Below are positions 1-15,000 of a stretch of DNA of 64,000 nt, one piece after another. Below the pieces are notes generated by a model. The model was not told where the DNA came from. It made no database searches and saw only the letters and a program-made list of their open reading frames with translations. Location: positions 18,296,974-18,360,973 of the forward strand of contig NC_061786.1 in NCBI RefSeq assembly GCF_022458985.1. Direction: 5' to 3'. Numbering within the stretch: position 1 is the stretch's first letter; each line of letters starts with the position of its first letter. The stretch is from Mugil cephalus. Its lineage: Eukaryota > Chordata > Actinopteri > Mugiliformes > Mugilidae. A program made the position numbers and the translations under genes.

Positions 1-3000
1 TCGGCTTTGGCTGAGAGGGAAACTCAGGCTGGACGGGAGCAGATGAGGCAGAGATGGGAGAGTCTGAGACTTGAGCTGAAAACGAAACTGCAGCTCCTGC
101 AGAAAACCCTGGAGCAGGACCACAAGCAGCCGGTACAAAACCCTGTGGTTTTATTATTGTGAGCATGCAGTAGTAACAGAAAAGACTGTTGGTGACAGTT
201 GTGTCTTTTGTTTTCTCAGGTTTTTTCCAGAGCTTCTCGTGTGACCACAGCTGGGTCACTGTTTAAAGGAGACACCCAGGCGGACAAATCCTCCCTGAAG
301 ACTCTTTATGACAACTTCAAACAGACAGTAGAAGACATGACCGCTCAGGTTTGGGCATTTATATGTTTAAATTGCACATTTTAACACTGTCCTTTGACAG
401 TGACATTTAAGCACGTTGCGGTAATCTGCGTCTCTCCGATGTGTTCGCAGCCTGGCGGTGGTGAGACACAGGTGGCGCAGATGGAACAGCAGCTCTACAC
501 AGCTGTGTCATCCACCTCCTCCTGGCTGGATGGTGTGGAGAACAACGTCTTCTCTGGCTCAGTGCTGCTGGCTGAAAACGCAGAGACCCAGCTACAGAAG
601 CAGGAGGTACAATTAGGCTTTAATTTGTGCAGCTCTATTAACTGACACAAGTACTTCTATAGAGCTGAAGGTGTGGATTAGTTGAAAAATATTCCTCATT
701 TTGAGGACGATAAGCAAACTGTAATTTGATCAACACTGACGTTGTGATGTTTAGAATAAAACAGATTCTGATTCTCTCTCCAGACTCTGGAGAACGACGT
801 GAGGCATATGACGGAGGAGGTGAAATTCAGTCAGGCTCTGCTGGCCGGCTCCTCGGGGCTGAGACATGAAGACAGAGTGCTGCTGGAGGACAACCTCGAC
901 TGCCTGAAGGAGAGATTAGGAGCCCTGGGTTGTGCTCTGGGACAGCGCTGTGACCACATGAGGACCAGAGCACAAGAACTCACAGCCTACCAGGTGCCTT
1001 TATTACTTATTTTTCAAATTTTCTTAATTTTTTATACATAGAAAACGTGCATGTGGATTGCACATATTAACATAAATGCTCTATAATTTGCAGACTGAAT
1101 TGCAGCTCCTCCAGACTTCTTTAATTGAGACCAAATGCCAGATACTACAAGCCCTCGCAGGAGCAATGGATCGACCGGCCTCAAAACAACTGGAGGTGCT
1201 GCATGCGCTCATGGACTGATCTCTCATTGTCTCTCACAAAAGCTCAAGACTGTTTGGTTGTTATTCATTCACATCCTTCCCTTCTCTCAGGTCATCGCCA
1301 GTGCAGAGGAGAACCTGAAAGACTTTGAACAGAGAATCACAGAGCTTAAAACCAGAGGAGCAGCTCTTCAGGCAGATCAGATATCAACGAACAAACTGCT
1401 GAAACTACAGGTTTTTACTACACATTTTTACTTAAAATAATAAACGCTCAGCTTCAAATCTTTGTGGTGGATTTTACTTCTGAATGTACCACGAGGAAAC
1501 TGCATCGTATTAAACGTTCAGTGTTTTTCTGTGTTTTTCCAGGATTCTTACGAGGAGCTGGTGATGACGGTTGGTTCCCGGCGCAGTGGCTTGAACCAGA
1601 ACATGGCTCTGAAGGAGCAGTACGAGCGTGCCCAGCAGGACCTCACTGACCTGGTGGACACAGCTAAGGACAAGATGGCTGCCGATCAGAGAATCATTGC
1701 CAGCTCCGTGGAGGAAGTTCAGAATCACCTGGACAAACATAAGGTACCATCAGCTTAGAAGATTGTAGGCTTAGTGGAGGTTATCAGCAATTCTGTGAGA
1801 CACTGAACCAAATTCGACTGCATGAGATAAGCTATAAAGGACAATACTGTGTTGGTCACTTGTGTGTTTGTTTGTGTGTGTGTCTAGGAGTTCTTCCAGG
1901 GTCTGGAGTCCCACATGATCCTAACAGAAACATACTTCAGGAAGATCAGCGGCCTGATGCTTCCCAAAGAGAGCCAAGCCCTGGAAGAGACACTGGCGGA
2001 GGCTCAGAGCGTCCTCAAAGAGGCACACAGCAAAGGAGTTGAGCTGGAGTGCATCCTGGAGGTAAGAGAGGGCACAAGGCATGTTAACTCTGATCTGTCT
2101 TTGGAAGAAAGTTCACAACAAATCAGAGTCTGTGTTTGAAATGCAAGAACAAATTTTCGGCCTAACTTCAAACAAAGAAACATTTCCAGTTTCCTGGAGA
2201 AATAACTTAAAAAACAAAGAGCTTGATAAGCCCAGCTTTAAATTTCTAATCATCTATTTTGTCTATTTTTTTCCAGACTTGGTGCCGCTTGATGCAGGAT
2301 TACCAGAGTCTGAACCGACAACTGGAGGCAGTTGAAGGAAGCATGCCTTCTGTTGGCCTGGTGGAAGAAACCGAAGAAAGACTTATGGACAGAATCTCTC
2401 TGTATCAGGTGAGATTTTTAAAAGCTTATATAGATTTCTTGGTGCATTAGTGCATTCTGATCCACTCGCCCTCTACTGCGTTACAAGACGTGTCTCCGAC
2501 TTTGGCTTGCAAATCCTGCACATATTTGTTAGCAGACTCCATAGGCTGGGTTAAAGACAGGGCACTTTCAAATGTGAGATTTGTCTCCGATAATAATCTT
2601 CTGTATTAGGTCATCATTTACCCCACATCCTGTAAAATTTGTGAAAGTGTCACTCCATAATTACAAAACAGATTAAGTGGGTCTTCTCATTCATGAATTC
2701 AATTTAAATCTCTGTACAATTTCACTTGGTGAAGGTTTTGCAGGACTTACAGGTTTCTCATCAAATAAAAAAAAAAGATTTTTATGTATAAACATAAGCT
2801 ATTTTATATTTAGTTGCATGCTAATTTCTGGGAGTATTTCTAGATTCTTAGAAACTCACGATTCACCCATATTTCTCTGAATTGGCTGAAGCCTTTAGAG
2901 ACACTCTCTTTGTCTTTACGTTTTCGAGCTGCAAGCCCACTTTGTATTTTTCTCTGCTCTTCTTCATTCTCTGTCCAGGGCCTGAAGGGGAGACTGACCG

Positions 3001-6000
3001 AGCACCAACACAAGTTGTACCAGGTGCTGGACGAGGGCAAACATCTCTTGCTGTCAGTTTGCTGCCCCGCCCTGGAGAATCAGCTCGCGCTCTTAGGGGA
3101 ACACTGGCTCAACAACACAGCCAAGGTTAACAAGGAACTACAGCGCCTTGAGGCCATCCTGAAACACTGGACCAGGTCAGGGACAGAAGTGCCTTCTCAC
3201 ACTAAATAAAAACAAGATGATATTTATTAGTCCGTGGCGTAGTTTTGAATTATTTTTTTTATTTATTTATTTATACAGGTATCAAAGGGAGTGTGCAGAG
3301 ATGTGCGAATGGCTGCAGTCGGCTCTGGAGCGTTTGGAGTTTTGGAATACGCAGGCGGTCTTAGTCCCACAAGAGCTTGAAACTGTCAGAGACCATCTCT
3401 CAGCTTTCCTTGTAAGGCCAAAGACAATAATCCTAATCTTTTTCTTGTTTTCTTAACCTTTATTAAACTAGACATTTATGCAGGTGTAAATATTAAACTA
3501 CTGGCGTTTGTCTCCGTCTCAGGAGTTTTCTAAAGAAGTTGAGGGGAAGTCGAGCCTGAAGAGCTCAGTGGTTACCGAGGGCAACCAGCTGCTGCGGCTG
3601 AAGAAAGTGGACACGGTGGTGCTGCGCTCTGACCTCGCACGCATCGACACTCAGTGGAGTGAGCTGCTCACGCGCATCCCAGTGGTCCAGGAGAAGCTGC
3701 ACCAGGTACCGTCACATGCAACCAGGCTGAACAGGCTTAGCTGCTCTTGAGCAAATAGGATTACCCAACCTCTTTCTGCTGCTTCTCTCATATACAAGTT
3801 TTTCAGTGAAGTACCAGCGTGTGTTTTTCTCCTTCATCTGTGGGTTCAGTGTTTATATTTTTATATGTATGTTTATATTTATTTATTTATTTCAGATCCA
3901 AATGGAGAAACTGGCCTCCCGTCATGCCATTTCTGAGCTGTTCAACTGGATATCGTTGATGGAGAACGTCATTGAGGAGGATGAAGAAAACCTGAAGAGT
4001 GCTGTGGGGTCCAATGTGATTCAAGATTATTTGCAAAAATACAAGGTAGCTGATTTTTTACAGAATCATGATGCTATTAACTTTAGTTCCCAAAGATATG
4101 ATAGAAACTAAAAATAAAGCTGCATTTTTTCAGGCTGAAACATTTGTGTATGCATGTAACATGGGGATTAATTGTTTTTTGCATGCATTTTTTTTTTTTT
4201 TTTTGGTTCTAATGCAACTGTCTTTTGATCACGTATCTACTGTTGTTTCCTCACTTTAGGGCTTCAGGGTAGATTTAAGCTGCAAGCAGCTGACTGTGGA
4301 CTTTGTCAACCAGTCAGTGCTGCAAATCAGTGGTCAGGATGTGGAGAGCAAGCGCAGTGATAAGACAGACTTTGCTGAGCGTCTGGGAGCCATGAACCGG
4401 CGCTGGCAGATCCTGCAAGGCCGCATCAATGAGAGGGTGAGGCCCCAACCGCTGGTGGTGGATAAAACAGACTGACCGTGACGTTTAAGTATGCAGCACA
4501 GAATGGTAACTGTTCATTGTGCATGAAACACTTGTAGATCCAGTTCCTTGAGAGCCTGCTGGAGATGTGGTTGGAGTACGAGAGCAGCGTTCAGGCTCTG
4601 AAGTCCTGGATGGGGACTCAAGAAGACAGACTGAAGAGGAAACACAGAATAGAGGATTTGACATCTGTGCAGAATGCTCTGAAAGACTGCCAGGTACGGG
4701 ATCTGGTTTATTTCTGTGTTAATGTGCTGTATTAATCCACCTTATTTCTATGACGTGATGTTTTCTTATATAGTAAGTGAAAAGTATTGTTTTTGTTTTG
4801 TTTTTAGGAAATGGAGGAGCTGGTGAAGGAAAAAGAAAAAGAACTAGAGAGAGTAGAGGAGCAGGGCTGTGCCCTCGTCCAGAACAAGACCGATGAGGCT
4901 TGTGCTATCGTCATGGAGACGCTCCAAGGTGTCAATCACACCTGGGCTAACCTGGACCACTTGGTAATCTCCCTGTCCTCTTTTCATGCCTTGTTTTAAT
5001 GTGGTGCTCTTCTATTCTGTTAGGATTTTTACTCATTGTCACTCCATGTTTATTTATTTATTTATTTCATGAAAACTTTAACAGATAGGGCAACTGAAGA
5101 TCAGCTTGAACTCAGTGCTGGATCAGTGGAGTCTATACAAACGGGCTTCAGAAGAGATCAATGGTTACCTGATGGAGGGGAGGTACTCTGTGTCCCGTTT
5201 CCGCCTCCTCACAGGATCCCTGGAGGCCGTTCAGCTGCAAGTGCAAAGTCTGCAGGTATATTAGAGTGAAGTAGCCTGTGACTCGTTGTCCCTCTCATTA
5301 AGATTATATTGATCGTATTTATATAGTTCTCTGAAATCTTACTGCAACACTAAGCTGACATTTACCTTTTTCTTCAGGGATTTTTTTGAAAGGGAAGTTT
5401 GTCATGCTCTTGTTGGTGAATTAAAAACTGGACTTTTCTTTCACTGTTAAGGATTTGCAAGAAGAACTGGAGAAGCAGGAGAGCAGCCTGAGAAAGTTTG
5501 GTGCTGTGACACACCAGCTGCTGAAGGAGTGTCACCCTTCAGTGTCAGACTCTCTCAACAACGCCCTCAAGGACGTCAACGCAAGGTGTATATTTTTAAG
5601 ATTATTTATTTTTATTGTAAATATGCTGTTCTCTTCAGGCTTTACATCATTCGTATTTGCACCCAGGTGGACTGGCTTACTCGAGGAGATTGCAGAGCGT
5701 CTTAGAAGCAGCAAAGCCCTGCTGCAGCTGTGGCAGCGCTACAAGGAGCTGTACGAGCAGAGCTGCAGCAGCATCCAGCTGCAGGAGGAAAAGGCAGACC
5801 AGCTCCTCAAGAACACCTGCAGTAAGGACGTTGCTGACGAGGAAGTTTCCGGCTGGATCCAAGAATGCAGCGTGAGTGAGACCTTAGCAGCTATTTTAAG
5901 ATCAAAACAGCTGTTCAGTGTAAATGTAGGTTTTGAGGCCTCATTATGAAAATCGCTTTGATGTCATTGTTAATAAGTGTTTTTATATTTTATGTTTGCT

Positions 6001-9000
6001 TTGTCTCAGGAGTTGCTCCGCTCCCAGGCACCGGTGCAGGCCTCACTTCAGGTTCTCCAAGAACTGGGAGAACAGCTGAAGCAGCAGGTGGACACATCAG
6101 CAGCATCTGCCATCCAGTCGGATCACCTCTCTCTCACCCAGCGACTGTCTGCAGTAGAGCAGGCTCTGACCAGACAGCTCACCACGCTGCAGGTAACAGG
6201 AGTGAAGATGCTAAGCTGTTTATTTTACTCACTTAGTCAGATGATACATTTTTAGTCTTGGGTTTGACTTCTCTGTCTCTTCAACGCCAGACTGGAGTTC
6301 AAGACTATGAAACCTTTAATGATCAGCTGGAATCTCTGGGGAGCTGGATAGTTGAAGCTGAGGAAGGTCTGAAGGTGCAAGATCCCAATGGCTCCACTGA
6401 CCTGACAGTCATCCAGGACCGTATGGATGATCTCAAGGTTACTTTTATTGTATTTCTTTTGCTCATCTGAACAAATCAACAACCAATTGTCCAGATTACT
6501 AAGCGTTTTTTTGTTTTACAGAGGCTCATGTTGAAATTCAGCAGCATGGCCCCTGAATTGGAGCGTCTAAACGAGCTCGGTTACCGGCTCCCTCTCAATG
6601 ATTCAGAGATCAAGCGCATGCAGAACCTTAACAGAAGCTGGTCCACAGCCTCAGCACAAACCACAGAGAGATTCAGGTATGTCGTGATCCCAGGTAAAAA
6701 CAAAAACAACGTGTTTCTGAAAATAAATGTCACCATGACAGTGCATTTCGGGATAAAATATTAAAAGAGAAGCTAAGCTAAATATGACGAACAGACATAA
6801 ATACTGTAAAGGCCAGTCTAGCAAATCTTATTTGTTGTTTATTTCATTGCAGCAAACTTCAGTCGTTCCTGCTGCAGCAGCAGACCTTCCTTGAAAAGTG
6901 TGAAACGTGGATGGAGTTCTTGGTCCAAACAGAAGAGAATCTGGCGGTGGAAATTTCTGGGAACTATCAGAGTTTGATGGAGCAACAAAAAGCTCATGAG
7001 GTTAGAGTCGATCTAAAATAATAAATACACTTTAAAACATCTGCTTTTGGCCTCATTTATTAATAAACATTGTTTGTCTTCCAGTTATTCCAAGCTGAGA
7101 TGTTCAGTCGCCAGCAGATCCTCCACTCTATCATCAGCGATGGACAGAGGATGTTAGAACAGGGTCAGGTAGACGACAGGTAAAAATCCACATCCACTTC
7201 TGATTTCTCTGTCAAAGAACTTTCTGTGCGTAGAATATTTCCTGTATTTACCGGTCGTCACCCTTCATTCTCAAACAGAGACGAGTTCAACCTTAAGCTG
7301 GCTCTCCTGAGTAACCAGTGGCAGGGCGTGGTGCGACGTGCTCAGCAGAGGCGGGGCATCATAGACGGTCTGATCCGCCAGTGGCAGCGCTATAGAGAAA
7401 TGGTGGAGAAGCTGCGCAAGTGGCTCATGGAGGTCTCCCATCCTGCAGAGGCACTTCAGTCAGGGAATACGATCCCTCTGCAACAAGCTCGTTCCATGCT
7501 GGATGCTGTCCAGGTACCGGCATATTAAATAAAAAACTGTAATTGTAAATGAAAAGATGTGTTGTTTTATACCTTCTTTCTGGTTCAGCTGAAGGAAAAG
7601 GTGCTACAGCGTCAGCAGGGCAGCTACATACTGACGGTGGAGGCAGGTAGACAGCTGCTCCTGTCGGCCGATAGCCGGGCGGAGGTGGCTCTGCAGACGG
7701 AGCTGACTGATATCCAGGACAGATGGAAACAAGCAAGCATCTGCCTGGAGGAGCAGAAGAAAGAGCTCGCCACCTTGTTAAAGGTAACCCAGACAAAATA
7801 CTAGCAGCTTGTGTAGTATTGTATATATAGTACATATAGTATATACCTGAGGAGGCTATGAAGTACTAGAATAGTAGGAACATGTTGTGTTGTATGGATA
7901 TATTTGTATACTATTCTTTTTCTATTAGCAATTACTTTTGTGGAAAGCCCAATTTTCTGAGTAATCCACTGAAAAATAGTTTGGTTCTAGGAGTTTGGAT
8001 TTATCTGCAAGCAGTATTGTGTCATATGTGGGGATGTTTTGTGTTGTACAGGACTGGGAGAGATGTGAGAGAGGGATTTGTGGCTCACTGGAAAAACTTC
8101 GAGCCTTCAAACGACAGCTGTCTCAGCCTCTTCCTGATCATCATGAGGATCTACAAGTTGAGCAGATGCGCTGCAAGGTGACAGTCTGGACATTTTCAAT
8201 CATTTTATTTACCAGAAGTTTTACATTTGTCAGATTTATAAATTAGATTTATAATTAAAAGATGTAATAATGTGATTCTTGCTTCAATAACAGGATCTGG
8301 AGAATACATTTGACGGCTGGACGGGTGATCTGGCACATCTGGCTGTGCTGAGAGAGTCACTTTCTTGCTACATCACTGCCGAGGACCTTTCTGTCCTGCA
8401 GGAACGTATTGAGCTGTTGCATCGACAGTGGGATGAAATCTGCCACCAGGTACTCTTCTCTACGCAGCACCTTTTCCAAATCTGATTGAACATAAAGTGT
8501 GCTGTCCGTCTGGTGAGCTTCCTCACTCTATATCTCTGAGAAATAACGTATTCTATCAAATAATATGAACCATTACATTTATATGAGTGTCGCTGTTTTA
8601 TTGTTGTTATGTCCTGCAGTTCCATGATATACCACTTGGTGCTACTATTGTCAAGCCTTACAGACTTGCATCATATGACACTATAAAACATAAATAACTA
8701 CACATCTAAATGGTGCAAGTTAGCCAACATCAAAAAAGTTGCTCCCACTATAAATGTAAGACCAGAAATCAAACATTTCCTCATTCAACCCTAAATTTTA
8801 AACAGGAACTTTGTTTTCTACTTCTGTTACTCTAACGTGCCAAGTCATTTTGATCAGAAACAGATTGCATGCAAAGCTGAAACCAGACTGACATCCTGTG
8901 TGGAGAAGATAAAATACATGCACAGGAAACAGAGAAGCACATCGGTGCTGCGTGATGCAAATGAAACCGTCATAATGCAGCGAGCGCTTCCTTCAGAGAC

Positions 9001-12000
9001 ATTTTGATAATCAGTCACTCTTTAAAAAGTGAACCTCGCGCAGAGATGCTGTCAACTTTGTGTATTTTGGTGTGCTTCTGCAGCTGTCGCTGCGCAGGCA
9101 GCAGGTGAGCGAGAAGCTAAATGAGTGGACTGTGTTCAACGAGAAGTACAAGGAGCTCTGCGAGTGGCTCACCAACATGGAGAGCAAGGTGTCCCAAAAT
9201 GGAGACATCAGCATCGAAGAGATGATCGAGAAGCTCCGCAAGGTAAACAGAAAAACAGTATGTCTTAATGAGCCTCAGACAATGCACATGGCACCTGTTT
9301 AATTCATGTTATCTTGTTGATATCCACTTTAGTCACTTTTTTTTTCGTTATTTTCTTTTTCTTAATGTTTACATCTACTACATCTGATGCTAGAATGATT
9401 GAGGCAACACTGCTTTAGAACTGGACAGGAAAACACCTGCATTAATGTGTTTCAGTTTCATTTGTTCGTCATCTTAGTATTTTCCCCTTTTAGAGTTCTC
9501 TTATCATAAATTACTTTACTACGTTTACTACGTTGTATTTCTGTTGCATCCTGCAAAGAATCTTATGTCATTTCACGTATGATTTATAATGTCAATATGT
9601 TGTCTTACTACTGCAGTCAAAGAGTTTAAAATAACTGGTTGTGCTGTATTGTTTCTCAGGACTACCAGGAGGAGATCACAGTGGCGGAGGAGAACAAATT
9701 GCATCTGCACCAGCTTGGAGAGCGTCTGGCCAAGGCCAGCCACCAGAGCAAAGCCACCGAAATCGATCAGAAGCTCAACAAGGTCGGCGACCGCTGGCAG
9801 CACCTCCTGGATCTCATTGGAGCCAGGTGAGCGCACACGTCTTAGCAAGGTTGCTTTGCTGATTTTAGTCCCCAGTAAATATAACATGCAAACATTCAAA
9901 CGAATTCTGTTCACAGAGTGAAGAAGCTGAGAGAAACTCTGGTGGCCGTTCAGCAGCTAGATAAAAACATGAGCAGCCTACGCTCCTGGCTCGCACACAT
10001 CGAGGCAGAGCTGTCCAAACCCATCGCCTACGACGCCTGTGACTTCCAGGAGATACAGAGGAAACTGGATATGCAGCAGGTGACACACAGAAATATACAG
10101 TGATTAAGATATGTGCAATAAAATACTATATTATAGATGTTATTATGTTACTGTAGAAACTCTCTGGTTTTCACTGGTCACAATTTACCATTTTTGTTGT
10201 CTTCCTTCATCTCTTTACTGTCTGTTTGTGGAACAACACATGGAACAATTGATTAACTTCAGCTCCAATAAATCAGAGTCACATTCAAACCATTACAGGC
10301 ACAGGTGCAAGAAACCACTTAAATGATTTTGTTAATTCTCTAAACGCTTTAATAGACGTACTAAATTTTAGTGGCCATTTAATTGAATCTGTGGAGGAAT
10401 AACGATCCTGCAGAAACCAATTAACTAATCAAAAGTCATTACTGTAATGTGTCGGACCATTTGCACAAAGTTATTCTCCAATTTCCCTCATGCTCATTCA
10501 GTCTCTCTCGCTCTTATCTTGGCGTTTAGGAGCTTCAGCGTGACATAGAGAAGCACAGCACAGGAGTGGCGTCTGTGCTGAATCTGTGCGAGGTGCTTCT
10601 GCACGACTGTGACGCCTGCGCCACCGATGCAGAGTGCGACTCCATCCAGCAGGCAACCCGGAGCCTTGATCGCCGCTGGAGGAGCATCTGTGCCTTGTCC
10701 ATGGAGAGGAGACTAAAGTAAGACGTTTGGCGAAAAGGAGTTGATGGAAACAAGTTACTGTGGTTTTGAAATATCAAAGTTTCCAACCAACATTCTCACT
10801 AATATTCCTCTCGGTCAGGATTGAGGAGACGTGGCGTCTATGGCAGAAGTTCCTTGAAGACTTTGCTCGTTTTGAGGAGTGGCTGGCCACTTCAGAGAAG
10901 ACTGCTGCGCTGCCTAACTCCTCCGATGTACTGTACACTGTAGCCAAGGAGGAACTGAAGAAATTTGAGGTGATGCACGGATGATCCCTATTACATCATC
11001 AAGAAAATTCAACATATAACATGCCTTACTGAGAAGTATCTATGCATGTCCATCTGCAGGCCTTCCAGAGACAAGTCCACGAAAGCCTGACGCAGCTGGA
11101 GTTAATCAATAAGCAGTACCGCCGCCTGGCCAGAGAAAACCGCACTGACTCTTCCTGTCGTCTGAGGGAGATGGCCCACGACGCCAATCAGCGATGGGAC
11201 AACCTGCAGAAGAGGGTGGCATCCATCCTTCGCAGGCTTAAGGTATAATACCCCAACCATTGCTCCATATAAGATTACGATGTCTCGATCCCAATTTCAG
11301 TCCTTGAACGTATTTCTGAGTTTGTTTTCTCACTAAATCAGCGACTAATCAAGTGAACAAGAGTGAGTACATATACACCTTTAATTTTTTTTATCCCTGC
11401 AGCACTTTATCACTCAGAGGGAGGAGTTTGAGACAGCCAGAGATAGCTTGTTGGTTTGGCTGACGGAGATGGACCTGCAGCTGACCAACATCGAGCACTT
11501 CTCTGAGTGTGACATTCAAGCCAAGATCAAACAACTCAGGGTAAGTCTGTCACAAGTCTGTCTCCAAAGTGTTGTGTATTTTCAAAAACTCTTTTATTTT
11601 TTTTTTATCATCTTTAAACCTAAATACATAAAGTTTTAAGAATTACTTGACACATTTTTGCACATGCACACAAACATTCAGTTTCGTTCATTGTTGTGAC
11701 CATTTGTTCTATTATTTTACTCTTTACACTTTACAGACATGCTTGGAAAACCGTCAAAAGACTTCTGTTGCATCTGTTGTGTGTTTAGCATTAAAACCTA
11801 CTCCTTCTCTGGTCTCAGTCATTCCAGCAGGAGATTTCTCTGACAAGAGCCAAGATCGATCACATCTTCCACCAGGGTGAAGCTCTGATCGAGAAGAGCG
11901 AGCCTCTGGACGCTGCTGTCATCGAGGAAGAGCTGGAGGAGCTGCAGCGCTACTGTCAGGAGGTGTTTGGTCGAGTGGAGCGCTACTACAAAAAACTCAT

Positions 12001-15000
12001 TCGGCTTCCTGTAAGATGTTAGATTAAGTGATTTCTGTTAAGTAATGTGAGGTTGAAGTGTAATCTTTTGAGCACTAACATCTTTTATGTTTAGCTCGCA
12101 GACGATGATACCGAAGTGTCGCTGTCTGATCACGAGCTGGAGCTGGATGAGCCTGGTGATTTGACCAGCCTGCCGTGGAGCGAGCGCTTGGGAGACGGTT
12201 TCCTGTCACCTCTGCCGTCCTCTGGCCGCTCAGCCTCCCTGGCGGCGCAGCTCCGGACTGAGCGCTCGGGCAGGGACACGCCCGCCAGCGTGGACTCCAT
12301 TCCTCTGGAGTGGGACCACGACTACGACCTGAGCCGCGGGCTGGAGAGCGCCAGCAGGGCCCTGAGAGAGCAGCAGAGCGAGGACGGGGACTTCATCCAA
12401 CGCCCCGCCTCAGGCCTGTCAGGTTAGTTTCTGCACACACAGTAAGAAACTGGTGAATCAGTTTTTCTTCGTTGGTAATTACACCTAAAAGAAAGATGTA
12501 CGTTTAATTTGAAATCAATTCAGCATGAATAAGTGAACATGAACACTGTCAAAATGTTTTGTAGTCTTGAGCTGTGACCTTTTTGAAGCCAAAATGAAAG
12601 GAGAAGTTCCCTTCATGGACAAAATTAAAGAAATAAAAATAGATAACTGTCCTGGCTATTACTTTGTTAGAAATTTTAAAATAGATTGTTCGTAAGCTCC
12701 ATCCACATGATGGCGTATTTAAAAAAAGGTTTAACGACAGCAGATTATTACGACTTTAATCCATTTATTTAGTCAAACCCTGTAAAGCCCACTGTTGAAT
12801 GTGTGTACTGTACAATGTTTCTTCCAGATGTAGTGATCCCAGAGAGCCCTGAGGCCTATGTTAAGCTAACAGAACAAACACTGAGGTCCTCCACTGGTAG
12901 GCAACACCAGACCCCAGCATGCCACATGTTTGGGGCCAGAAATAACAGCCTCACTCTGAGTGATACCTCACCTATAGCCTATTCACCGGCTTTGACTTTG
13001 ATTTGTGTTGATTTCCTCTCTTATACACACTTTGGGCACAGGCTGTAACCAATGGCAGCACTTCCTAACACTGGGGGATAGGGTCAATTCCATTTCTATT
13101 TCTTCAATTCAGTGGTTCTGAGTGAGTGGAACCAAAATGGAATTAAGCCTAACCCTTCTTTCTAACTAGCTTTCTTACTTTTGTTTGACTTGCAGTGTGC
13201 TGTGTAGCTAACCGGTTTGGATTATTATTATTTTTTTATTTTTTTAGATGTGCATTTTGTGTTTCAGAAAAGCATGTTTTTATGTGTCACAGCAAACAAG
13301 TCTTAGACTCTTATAGAAGGGACTGCAGATTTGTTGAGAAGTTTCATAGATTCCGTTCACACAGAGGCAAATTCACTGGGAAGGTTTTGAACTGTAACGC
13401 TTGCAAATGAAGGACGAAATGAAAGCTGCACAGCGCAGCGCTGTTAACCGCAACAGGCAGCACGAGCAATAAGTGGTCGGGACAACCAATCAATCTGCAT
13501 TCCTGTCTACCTCTTCTCGTTGATAGCTCTTTACATCTTGTGATTGTCTATCTGAACGGGGCCTTATCTCCTTCTCTTTGGTTTTTGAGCGTATTTGAAA
13601 AACAAACCAATCAGATTATTCCGTGGACATGACGAGTTGATGTTGTGCCAACAGGGGAGGTTGCCTCTGCAGACTCTCACACTCACCCTCTTGACGTGAG
13701 CCGATTCCACCTGCAGCAAACGGACAGCAGCCGCAGCCGCACCCCCACCAGCTCAGAACTGGACGCCTCTTACATGGGATACGTATGTGTTACTCTTACA
13801 TACAGCCCATAATAACTTTATTTGCACCGATCTGTTCCTATAATTTTTTTTGTCTTGAAATACTGTGTATAATTTTTCATTTTTAGCTTGATTTGCACTG
13901 CACTGATCTTAAAATCCCTGTTGCCTCCCATGCATGTGTTGTATAGATGCGGCTGCTGGGTGAGTGTCGCGGTAGCATTGACACAGTGAAGAGGATGGGA
14001 GTTGAGCTGAAGGAAGACGACGATACAGTGTCTGGATTGGCAGATCCCAGTAGCTCAGAGTCTCAGACATCAGGTAATTCTGCGCCAAAACCTACAGTGT
14101 GTCTTACATTACGATACACTTTGATTAATGCCTGAGTTCACGTTGTCTTCTCTCACACTACTGCAACCTAGGAGTTATCGAACGCTGGGAGCTCCTGCAG
14201 GCTCAGGACCTCAGCAAAGAGATGCGCACGAAGCAGAACCAGCAGCAGTGGCAGCAGCTGAACTCAGACCTGAACAATATTTGGACTTGGCTGGGAGAGA
14301 CAGAGGAAGAGCTGGAGCAGCAGCGGAGGCTGGACCTCAGCACGGACATCCAGACGATTGAGCTGCGCATCAAGAAGCTCAAGGTACGACTGTGGCTTTG
14401 CCTTGTATCTTTTATTGTTTAGCTTTTTACTTCCTTGCCATTCTTTCTGCTGAAGAGTAACTTTCCATATCCAAATTCAGTCAGCTGATTGTTTGACAAT
14501 TGTTTTATTTTTAAACGCTCAAGGTCCTGATAGTGTTTCCTTGTGTTGTTTGCAAAGTTTCCACTGACGCCTTCATTTTTCTTAACTGTGTGCAGGAGCT
14601 GCAGAAGGCGTACGACAAGCGCAAGGCAATCGTTCTCTCCATCAACCTGTGCAGCGCAGAGTTCCTGCAGTCGGATACAGAGGAGACCAGAGAGCTACAA
14701 GCTAAACTCAAGGACATGAACAACCACTGGGACAAACTGGGCAGCTCACTGGAGGAGTGGAGGTCTTCATTACAGGAAGCTCTCATGCAGTGTCAAGTGA
14801 GTGCTGATCAAACTTGAGAAGTATCTTGAGACCTTGATTTGTTTGGTCAAATTCCTGATCCTCATGTGATGAACAGGACTTTCACGAGATGAGTCACGGT
14901 CTGCTGCTGTGGTTGGAAAACATCGACCGCAGAAGGAATGAGGTGGTTCCCATTGACCCCATCCAGGACAGTGACACGCTCCATGAGCACCATAAAACCC

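Noticed and set aside
10080-10529. Search for the alternative first exon of the short nesprin-1-alpha form
   Set aside because: The intron lies about where the short isoform should begin, but I found no in-frame ATG exon resembling the mammalian one.
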